A stretch of 64,000 nucleotides of DNA from Bacteroidales bacterium (GTDB taxonomy: Bacteria > Bacteroidota > Bacteroidia > Bacteroidales > UBA932). The stretch is taken from NCBI GenBank assembly GCA_017625535.1, contig JAGAKR010000021.1, positions 62,001 to 126,000 of the forward strand. The letters run 5' to 3'. Below the pieces are notes generated by a model. It saw only the letters and a program-made list of their open reading frames with translations, was not told where the DNA came from and did not search any database. Positions 57,609 through 64,000 of this stretch are shown piece after piece. The position numbers were made by a program, and so were the translations under genes. Numbering within the stretch: position 1 is the first letter of the stretch; each line of letters starts with the position of its first letter.

Positions 57609-57925
57609 AGCGTATAGTTTTAAGTTAATATGAGGTAATTATCTTCTAATATCAACATGAGCTATATAGCTAAGGGGGTATTGTAAAAATAATAAAGATT
57701 TCCCTATTTTCAGCCCCATTCTCCAATAATTCATTATATTTATCCCATAAACACTAAAATTTATTCCCTTTTTACCATTTTTTACAACCATTTTGTTACA
57801 AAAAAGAATAAATCACTACGAATTCTCTTATTTTCTATAGAATAGACAAAAAGAAATAAGGCTTAAACTAATACTTCTATTTTATAACAAACTTGTATAA
57901 TTATTCACTTTAAATATCACCTCTT
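57609..57925. promoter_or_regulatory. A+T-rich divergent intergenic region, susC and M81
   Basis: About 317 bases, very A+T-rich, between the divergent susC and M81 genes. A short palindrome (AGCTATATAGCT, 57660-57671) lies near susC. I see no perfect TAnnTTTG box for either gene and no ORF. It probably holds both promoters and regulator sites. Confidence 0.45.
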
Positions 57926-59506
57926 ATGAAAAAGTTATTATTTACCCTTTTAATCAGTGCTATCTCAGCTATTTGCTGTCATAATGCTTCTGCTCAAGAG
58001 AAAACAAAACCTCGTATAGGTATTGCAGGAATTCAAATTGAGAATAGTGTCTTTATTCCTAACAGACAAGAAATGATCGCCAGAGACCTTAGGCTCCCGG
58101 ATTATTTACACGGTGATTCTCTTTTAGGAAAAGCTGCAGAATGGTTTCCAACTTATATTGGTGGAGGTAGTGGAAGAGGCCCTGTTACAAAAGAATCTTA
58201 TGATGCATTTGTAGAGAAAACTATTAAAAAAATTGAAGAAAATATGCCATATGATGCATTTTGGTTTTATATGCATGGAGCGTGCAGCGTAGAAGGAGTG
58301 GAAGACCCTGAGGGATACTTTATGGAGAAAGTACGTAGAGTTATTGGCAACGATTGTCTTACAACAACAACCATGGACCTTCATGGCAATCCTTCACTCA
58401 AGGTTGCCCTCTACTCAGATTTAATAACCACATTCCGCATGGCGCCTCACGATGATTCAAAGATTTCTCATCGTAGAGGTGTTGAAAACCTTATAGAGCG
58501 TATAGAATCAGGAAAAGGTCGTCCGGCATATAAAGCATGGGTAGCTGTTCCTATCCTCGTTTCTGGAGAGTGGTCAAGTACACGAGTTGAACCGGCCAAA
58601 TCACTTTACGCTATGGTACCTGAGGTAGAGGCCATGCCTGGAGTTGTGGATGCAGGTATCTGGATTGCATATGCATGGGGAGATGATGTTCGCAACCAAG
58701 GTGTTGTAATGGTGTATGGAGATGACAAGGATAATGTTATTACAGGTGCAAAGATGCTTGCTCAAAAATATTGGGATGTACGCAAGGAGTTCACCCTTGA
58801 GGCGCCAGGATATGAACTTGACAAATGTCTTGATTTAGCTATTGCCAGCGATAAGAAACCTTTCTTTATAAGTGATACAGGTGACAATCCTGGCGGTGGT
58901 GGATCCGGTGAGGTAACCTGGACACTGGAACGTTTGTTAAAACGACCAGAGTTCAAGGATCCTAATGCCAAGAAACTTCTTTACTGCTCTATTCCTGGAG
59001 AAGAACTTGTTAACAAAGCACGTAAAGCCGGTGTAGGTAAAACAGTAAAAGGTTATGTAGGTGCCATGACAGATAAAACATTTGGAAATCCTGTTTTACT
59101 GGAAGGAGAAGTTATCTATGTCAGCCCAGATCCTAAAAAGGATATTGCATCATCGTCACAAGATTCACAAAGAAGAAGATTCCGAAGTAATATTGCAATT
59201 ATCAGGACCGGAAGCATATATATTGTAGTAGGAACATCTTCACCTACACCTCCACTTAAAGATACAGGTATTGAACCTAAAGAGATGGATATTGTGATGG
59301 TTAAACAAGGTTATCTTGTACCTCAATGGTATAATATAAAAGCAGATTGGGTTATGGCTTTGACAAGAGGCGGAGTAGACCAAGATCTTGCAAAGATTCC
59401 ATACAAACGTGTCATGAGACCTATATTCCCTGTAGATTATGATATGCCTGATCCGGAATTGAATGTTATTCTGGTTCCATCTGCCAAATATGTTTTTGGA
59501 AGATAA
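57926..59506 (+). CDS. M81 (MlrC-like) metallopeptidase, second paralogue
   Basis: The 526-residue protein has a signal peptide (about 1-23, ending NASAQ). It parallels the gene at 45545: RIGIAGIQIENSVFIP, TTMDLHGNPS, MAPHDDSK and ISDTGDNPGGGGSGEVTW. The two differ at the N-terminus (secreted versus lipoprotein) and in a basic insert near SQRRRFRSN. Codon choice is more A/T-ending (many CAA, AAA, TTA) than in the first paralogue, hinting at separate origin. Divergent from susC. Confidence 0.9.
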   Translation: MKKLLFTLLISAISAICCHNASAQEKTKPRIGIAGIQIENSVFIPNRQEMIARDLRLPDYLHGDSLLGKAAEWFPTYIGGGSGRGPVTKESYDAFVEKTIKKIEENMPYDAFWFYMHGACSVEGVEDPEGYFMEKVRRVIGNDCLTTTTMDLHGNPSLKVALYSDLITTFRMAPHDDSKISHRRGVENLIERIESGKGRPAYKAWVAVPILVSGEWSSTRVEPAKSLYAMVPEVEAMPGVVDAGIWIAYAWGDDVRNQGVVMVYGDDKDNVITGAKMLAQKYWDVRKEFTLEAPGYELDKCLDLAIASDKKPFFISDTGDNPGGGGSGEVTWTLERLLKRPEFKDPNAKKLLYCSIPGEELVNKARKAGVGKTVKGYVGAMTDKTFGNPVLLEGEVIYVSPDPKKDIASSSQDSQRRRFRSNIAIIRTGSIYIVVGTSSPTPPLKDTGIEPKEMDIVMVKQGYLVPQWYNIKADWVMALTRGGVDQDLAKIPYKRVMRPIFPVDYDMPDPELNVILVPSAKYVFGR

Positions 59507-59513
59507 AATATGT

Positions 59514-59538
59514 AAAAGGGGCCCTAAAGGCCCCTTTT
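59514..59538. terminator. Bidirectional terminator, M81 and ettA
   Basis: AAAAGGGGCC pairs with GGCCCCTTTT around CTAAA, two bases from the ettA stop. T-runs follow on both strands. Confidence 0.8.
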
Positions 59539-59540
59539 CT

Positions 59541-61217
59541 TTACTCCATAAGTTTCTTGTACTTGAATTTTTTAGGCTCCACATTTCCAAGCCTCATCTT
59601 CTTGTTCTCCTCATACTCAGAATAGGTACCCTCATAGAAATACACTTTTGAATCACCTTCAAAGGCAAGGATGTGGGTACATATACGGTCAAGGAACCAG
59701 CGGTCGTGGGAAATTACAACAGCACAGCCCGCAAAGTTCTCCAAGCCCTCCTCCAGAGCACGGATAGTGTTCACATCCACATCATTGGTAGGCTCATCCA
59801 ACAAAAGCACATTGGCACCCTCCTTAAGGGTGAGGGCCAGATGCAGACGGTTCCTCTCACCGCCGCTCAACACTCCGCATTTCTTCTCCTGGTCTGCACC
59901 GCTGAAGTTGAAACGCGACACATAAGCCCTGGCATTCACCTCCTTGTTGCCCAGTTTCACGTACTCAGAATTCTCTGCAATTGTCTCATATACGGTTTTA
60001 TCGGGGTCTATGCTCTTGTGCTGCTGGTCTATATAGGCAACCTTCACAGTCTCGCCCACCTTGAACTCACCTTTGTTTGGAGAATCATATCCCATAATGA
60101 GACGGAACAGTGTTGTTTTTCCTGCACCGTTAGGTCCAATCACACCCACAATGCCTGCAGGCGGCAACTTGAAGTTCAGCCCCTCATACAACACTTTGTC
60201 TCCAAAGGCTTTGGTAACATCAATCGCCTCTATTACGTTTGTACCAAGACGAGGTCCGTTAGGTATGAAAATCTCCAGTTTCTCCTCTTTCTGTTTTCCA
60301 TCCTCATTCAACATCTTCTCATATGCGCCCAAACGTGCCTTTGATTTTGCGTGGCGGGCCTTAGGAGCCATCCTTACCCACTCAAGTTCCCTCTCAAGAG
60401 TCTTGCGGCGTTTGCTTTCCTGCTTCTCCTCCATCTTCAGACGGTTCGATTTCTGGTCCAGCCAAGAAGAGTAGTTTCCTTTCCAAGGAATTCCCTCACC
60501 CCTGTCAAGTTCAAGAATCCATCCGGCAACATTATCAAGAAAGTAACGGTCGTGGGTTACCGCAATTACGGTACCCTTATACTGCTGCAGGTGTGCCTCA
60601 AGCCACTGGATACTCTCTGTGTCAAGGTGGTTGGTAGGCTCATCCAGGAGAAGCACATCAGGCTCCTGCAGAAGAAGCCTGCACAATGCAACCCTTCTCC
60701 TCTCACCGCCGCTCAAGTTTTTCACCAAAGCATCAGGCTCGGGACACATAAGGGCATCCATTGCCCTCTCCAGTTTGGAATCAATCTCCCATCCCCCCAT
60801 CTGCTCTATCTTCTCTGTAAGTTCACCTTGTCTCTCTATAAGTTTGGCCATCTGGTCATCATCCATAGGCTCCATAAACTTGGCGTTTATCTCTTCATAC
60901 TCCTTAAGGACATCAACAACCTCCTGCACACCCTCTTCAACCACTTCCTTTACGGTCTTGCTGTCATCCAATTGAGGTTCCTGCTCCAGATAGCCTACAG
61001 AATATCCAGGAGCCCAGACAACCTCTCCCTGGTAAGATTTCTCTATACCTGCAATAATCTTCATCAGGGTTGATTTACCGGAACCGTTCAGACCTATGAT
61101 TCCTATCTTTGCCCCATAGAAGAAAGAAAGGTAAATGTCCTTTAGAATTGTCTTGTTGCTGGCAGGCAAAACCTTGCCTACGCCATTCATTGAGAAAATA
61201 ATCTTTTCGTCTGCCAT
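59541..61217 (-). CDS. ettA: Energy-dependent translational throttle protein EttA-type ABC-F
   Basis: The ATG at 61217 gives MADEKIIFSMNGVGK and a 558-residue protein, the normal EttA length. Two ABC domains are seen: GLNGSGKST, LSGGERRRVALCRLL, LLLDEPTNHLD, and GPNGAGKTT, LSGGERNRLHLAL, LLLDEPTNDVD. The short arm region and the P-site linker (RELEWVRMAPKARHAKSKAR) are typical. EttA gates ribosomes by ADP/ATP. The reading frame continues upstream without a stop into an AraC-type domain, which I treat as a separate remnant. A TATATTTG box lies 20 bases upstream. Confidence 0.93.
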   Translation of the reverse strand: MADEKIIFSMNGVGKVLPASNKTILKDIYLSFFYGAKIGIIGLNGSGKSTLMKIIAGIEKSYQGEVVWAPGYSVGYLEQEPQLDDSKTVKEVVEEGVQEVVDVLKEYEEINAKFMEPMDDDQMAKLIERQGELTEKIEQMGGWEIDSKLERAMDALMCPEPDALVKNLSGGERRRVALCRLLLQEPDVLLLDEPTNHLDTESIQWLEAHLQQYKGTVIAVTHDRYFLDNVAGWILELDRGEGIPWKGNYSSWLDQKSNRLKMEEKQESKRRKTLERELEWVRMAPKARHAKSKARLGAYEKMLNEDGKQKEEKLEIFIPNGPRLGTNVIEAIDVTKAFGDKVLYEGLNFKLPPAGIVGVIGPNGAGKTTLFRLIMGYDSPNKGEFKVGETVKVAYIDQQHKSIDPDKTVYETIAENSEYVKLGNKEVNARAYVSRFNFSGADQEKKCGVLSGGERNRLHLALTLKEGANVLLLDEPTNDVDVNTIRALEEGLENFAGCAVVISHDRWFLDRICTHILAFEGDSKVYFYEGTYSEYEENKKMRLGNVEPKKFKYKKLME

Positions 61218-61658
61218 ATCACTGAATAAATTTAGGCAAATATACTTCTTTTTAAGCAAATTGCATCGCCCGTTCCCCGCTTCCATAACAGACTTGTAAA
61301 AAGCCTTTTCTGAGTGGAATCCGCACTCCTCCACCAGAGTATGCACATCATAGTCCCCGCTGTCTGCCAACTCCGATGCATAATTGAGCCTCAGGGTGTT
61401 TATATAAACCAGAAAAGGGACTTTCTTCTTCTGGTTGAACACCCTTGAAAGATATGTCCTGTTTGTCCCCACCTCAGTGGCGAGTGAATCAAGCGTAAGA
61501 TCTTTGTCAAGATAGAGTTTCCTGGCATACATTGCCGCATCCACCTTGTATGAAATCTCCTCAAGGCGGTCAAGGAACCGTTGCTGTTCAACAATGCACT
61601 CACACCCATAATCCATTTGGGAAAGTGTGCTGTCATACTCAAGCCCCATAACAGTCAT
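61218..61658 (-). pseudogene. AraC-type DNA-binding domain, no stop, runs into ettA
   Basis: From an ATG at 61658 (MTVMGLEYD) about 147 residues precede the ettA ATG in the same frame. They contain a good AraC helix-turn-helix: LTLDSLATEVGTNRTYLSRV, then ECGFHSEKAFYKSV. The usual end of the second HTH is replaced by GNGRCNLLKKKYICLNLF, which overlaps the ettA promoter region. The gene has no stop of its own. Either it is a truncated regulator or, less likely, a real fusion with EttA. The frame is open upstream to 61727, overlapping the intact AraC gene. Confidence 0.6.
61237..61244 (-). promoter_or_regulatory. -7 box for ettA
   Basis: The minus strand reads TATATTTG 20 bases before the ettA ATG, inside the last codons of the AraC-like remnant. 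It supports independent expression of ettA. Confidence 0.5.
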
Positions 61659-61686
61659 CTTCTCCCCCAGCCTCCTCAAAAGGCCC

Positions 61687-62799
61687 CTAACCCAAGTAAT
61701 CATCCACCGAAACAGTTTCATGTCCATCCAGTTTCATTTTAATCATCCTGCTCCAGTCGCCCGGAGTGAATCCTGTTATATACTTGAACACTATTGAAAA
61801 ATTGCTGCTGGAATTGAATCCGCACTGTTCGGCAAGTTCCTTCATATCCATATGGGGATTTTCAACAAACAGGCTGCACACCTCCCTTACCCTGTAATAA
61901 TTCACAAACTGGCAGAAGTTCTTGGAAAGGCGTGTGTTCAGAGCCCTGGAGAGATATGTCTTGTTGGTCCCTATCATAAGGGCAACATTGGCAATCTTTA
62001 TATCCACATTCATAAAGAGTTTCTCCCTCTCAAACAACACCATAAGTGCGTGTATGATCCTTGCATCCTCCACAATCCCCTCATCAGCAGCAGTTCCCCC
62101 TTCATCCTCAAGCATCTGCCCTCCCATCTGCACCCTGCCTGCAACATACCCCCTCTTTCTTGCCGCATTCACCGCATCCTGCACCTTTGGATCCATAAAC
62201 AGCGGCCTTTCATGGAACATATACCACAAATGAAGCAGCAGCGATGCATATATGTAGATATGTGCTGCAACATAAGGCCTCCCGCCTGATGCAAAAAATG
62301 ACATTGCTCCTCCCGACAGCACTACGAATGGTGCCACCACAGCAACCTTTTCCAGCAGTTTGTTTATGCTTATTGAACTTTTCATCCCCTTGTGCCTCTC
62401 TTTAAGGAGGTATGAATATATGAAGAAGACGCCCCACAATACTGTGCACAGATATACATACCCATTGCAAAATATCTCCATACCCGCACCTGCCAGAAAC
62501 ATTGCGGCATCGTAAAGGAGCACTGCTGCAGCAGAATATACAAACAGCGGCACTTCAGGCCTCCTCCCCTTCTTGAGCATAGTGTTCCAGAATACATATG
62601 CCCCAAACAGGGAGGAGTTCACCGCCACTCTTAGGGCCTGAATCACCGGTGGCCCCGGCAACAGTACAAAACAGGAGAGCAATATGGGGAACAGCATCTG
62701 TTCATTCCCTGAAAAAGATGTCCCGCTTCTCCACCACCTTACCAGACAGTACACAGATACGGAAAGAGAGAGGGCTGTAAAAATGATTTTGAGATCCAT
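61687..62799 (-). CDS. Membrane-anchored AraC-family regulator
   Basis: The start is the ATG giving MDLKIIFTALSLSVSVYC. The 370-residue protein has about six N-terminal TM segments (about 1-205) and a C-terminal AraC domain with KIANVALMIGTNKTYLSRAL and ELAEQCGFNSSSNFSIVF. Integral-membrane AraC regulators are known in Bacteroidota; they would sense a membrane or external cue. Targets are unknown. The adjacent AraC remnant suggests a local duplication. Confidence 0.85.
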   Translation of the reverse strand: MDLKIIFTALSLSVSVYCLVRWWRSGTSFSGNEQMLFPILLSCFVLLPGPPVIQALRVAVNSSLFGAYVFWNTMLKKGRRPEVPLFVYSAAAVLLYDAAMFLAGAGMEIFCNGYVYLCTVLWGVFFIYSYLLKERHKGMKSSISINKLLEKVAVVAPFVVLSGGAMSFFASGGRPYVAAHIYIYASLLLHLWYMFHERPLFMDPKVQDAVNAARKRGYVAGRVQMGGQMLEDEGGTAADEGIVEDARIIHALMVLFEREKLFMNVDIKIANVALMIGTNKTYLSRALNTRLSKNFCQFVNYYRVREVCSLFVENPHMDMKELAEQCGFNSSSNFSIVFKYITGFTPGDWSRMIKMKLDGHETVSVDDYLG

Positions 62800-62826
62800 A
62801 ACACGTAAGTTTAGTTGATACCTCTG

Positions 62827-62834
62827 CAAAAGTA
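62827..62834 (-). promoter_or_regulatory. -7 box for the AraC gene
   Basis: The minus strand reads TACTTTTG, 28 bases before the ATG at 62799. It also argues against the ATG at 62829. Confidence 0.4.
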
Positions 62835-62857
62835 CTCAGCCACACCCCCATACATAG

Positions 62858-62887
62858 AAAAAAGGGACCTTACAGGCCCCTTTTTTT
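62858..62887 (-). terminator. Terminator after the YitT gene
   Basis: AAAAAAGGG-A-CC pairs with GG-C-CCCTTTTTT around five bases, with long T-runs. Confidence 0.85.
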
Positions 62888-62913
62888 CTTTTTTTAAAGA
62901 ACACTTTTTTAAA

Positions 62914-63852
62914 TCATTTCTTTATTTCATCAAAACCTTTGCCATAAACACCGGAAACACTTGCCACTGAAAGGAATGCATCTTTGTCTATCTCCCTTAT
63001 CATACGGTAAAGGAAACTCATGTCATCCTTTCTCATAATCACCATCACCACCTTGCTCTTCTGTTTTGTATACCACCCTTCACCATCAATCAGGGTAACG
63101 CCCCTTCCGGTCTGGGAAGTGATTGCATCTGCAAGTTCAGCATATTTCTTGGAGAATATAAATATCTGCAAAGACTGTTTTGTTCCAGAAATGAACATAT
63201 CCACGGAATAACTGCAGGCACCTATAAGGATATAGCCATACAGGATGGTTGCAAACCTCTCACCCCAGCTTTCAACTCCAACAACTGCCCCGGAAGCATC
63301 CACAACCTCATTCGGAGGGAGCAGCAGGGACGATGCAATGATGAAGATATCCAGAAGCAGTATAACCCTGCCGGCAGACACATTCCTGTACTTCACAATC
63401 ATAAGTGCCACAATGTCTGTACCTCCGGTACTTCCTCCCTGGGAGAAACTTATGCCTATTCCCAATCCGGCACATACACCTCCAAATATTGCACAAAGCA
63501 GTTTTCCGTTTGAAATTGCTATCTCCTGAATGAAGACATCCGGAATCAGCGGCGGCACAACCTCATAGAATATTGATGCTATGATTATGGCATAAACCGT
63601 CTTGACTCCAAACGCCTTTCCAAGTACCTTAAGTGCTATAAGGAGCAGCACAAGGTTGATTACAAAAAACGATGCACTCACAGGTATATTGAATGCATAC
63701 AGCAGAATTGCCGAAATACCGGTAACTCCACCACCCACCATATTGTTCGGGATAAGGAACACTATCCACCCCAATGTATAGAGGAGAAGGCCGAATGTTA
63801 TTATCACATATGCCTTTACCTCTGCCAAAACATTTCCAAGCCTGTTGTTCAT
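62914..63852 (-). CDS. YitT family membrane protein (DUF2179 C-terminus)
   Basis: The 312-residue protein has five or six TM segments (about 14-215), with IPNNMVGGGVTGIS and FSQGGSTGGTDIVALM, then a soluble DUF2179 domain (about 230-312) with SQTGRGVTLIDGEGWYT. Function is not established for the family. It lies 30 bases downstream of leuS and is probably cotranscribed. Confidence 0.9.
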   Translation of the reverse strand: MNNRLGNVLAEVKAYVIITFGLLLYTLGWIVFLIPNNMVGGGVTGISAILLYAFNIPVSASFFVINLVLLLIALKVLGKAFGVKTVYAIIIASIFYEVVPPLIPDVFIQEIAISNGKLLCAIFGGVCAGLGIGISFSQGGSTGGTDIVALMIVKYRNVSAGRVILLLDIFIIASSLLLPPNEVVDASGAVVGVESWGERFATILYGYILIGACSYSVDMFISGTKQSLQIFIFSKKYAELADAITSQTGRGVTLIDGEGWYTKQKSKVVMVIMRKDDMSFLYRMIREIDKDAFLSVASVSGVYGKGFDEIKK

Positions 63853-63882
63853 TTTCTGTCCTTTATTATTTCTACTCTTCTG

Positions 63883-64000
63883 TTAGCAAACCACATTGAT
63901 GATCTTGCCCGGAACAACTATAACCTTCTTTATTCCGTTCTCACCAACATATTTTGCAGTATTCTCATTGGCACGTACAGCCTCCTCAACCTCTTTAGGA
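63883..64000 (-). CDS. leuS: Leucyl-tRNA synthetase, 3' end only
   Basis: The last 38 codons and TAA of a gene that begins outside the window. The C-terminus reads KEVEEAVRANENTAKY and KKVIVVPGKIINVVC, matching the C-terminal domain of bacterial LeuRS. Confidence 0.85.
   Translation of the reverse strand, partial: PKEVEEAVRANENTAKYVGENGIKKVIVVPGKIINVVC

Noticed and set aside
1-64000. CRISPR arrays, integrases, insertion-sequence transposases
   Set aside because: No regularly spaced repeats and no transposase or integrase motifs were seen.

Overview
The window is a chromosomal segment of a Bacteroidales-type bacterium (phylum Bacteroidota). The evidence is a SusC/SusD pair, repeated TAnnTTTG-type -7 promoter boxes (the Bacteroidota sigma-ABfr pattern), few Shine-Dalgarno sequences, a methylmalonyl-CoA mutase split into MutA and MutB, an OmpA/YjbH/DUF3869-like envelope cluster, and a futalosine hydrolase implying menaquinone synthesis by the futalosine route. 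Genus cannot be fixed from the sequence alone.

Layout. 1-1.86 kb is an accessory stretch: two small membrane proteins with overlapping ATGA stop/start, a frameshifted coding remnant upstream of them, and several strongly structured non-coding elements, including a cloverleaf-like fold and a 221-nt hairpin. 1.88-8.0 kb holds mutB, mutA and hutU. 8.0-13.4 kb holds a NatAB-like ABC exporter, a helix-hairpin-helix membrane protein, rsmI, an acidic protein and folE. 13.4-19.4 kb is on the plus strand: a response regulator/histidine kinase pair, mqnB, an orphan LolD-like ATPase, a PduO-type cobalamin adenosyltransferase that could supply the MutAB cofactor, a DUF2795 protein and trkA. 19.4-23.4 kb holds a Gate-domain membrane protein, an OprP-like porin and an ABC-F protein. 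23.5-27.8 kb is a four-gene envelope cluster: a YjbH C-terminal-like protein, a His-rich lipoprotein, a YjbH N-terminal-like protein and an OmpA protein.

27.9-41 kb is mostly housekeeping: class I fumarase, prfB with the classical +1 programmed frameshift, recX, a patatin-BamA fusion (type Vd secretion architecture), rlmN, recA with a one-base frameshift, metG, dnaG and trpS. 41.2-45.5 kb holds an M48 lipoprotein peptidase, tRNA-Asn, a membrane-anchored HU-like protein, HU, a mechanosensitive channel, cutC and a Dabb-domain protein.

45.5-59.5 kb is the most distinctive locus. SusC, SusD, a clan CD (caspase/gingipain-like) cysteine peptidase candidate, a large transglutaminase-like lipoprotein and a Gfo/Idh/MocA oxidoreductase lie on the minus strand, flanked by two divergent M81 (MlrC-like) metallopeptidase paralogues on the plus strand. 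No glycoside hydrolase is present. It reads as a SusCD uptake system dedicated to a peptide or other amide-rich substrate. The window ends with an EttA-type ABC-F gene whose reading frame is fused to an AraC-type DNA-binding domain, a membrane-anchored AraC regulator, a YitT protein and the 3' end of leuS.
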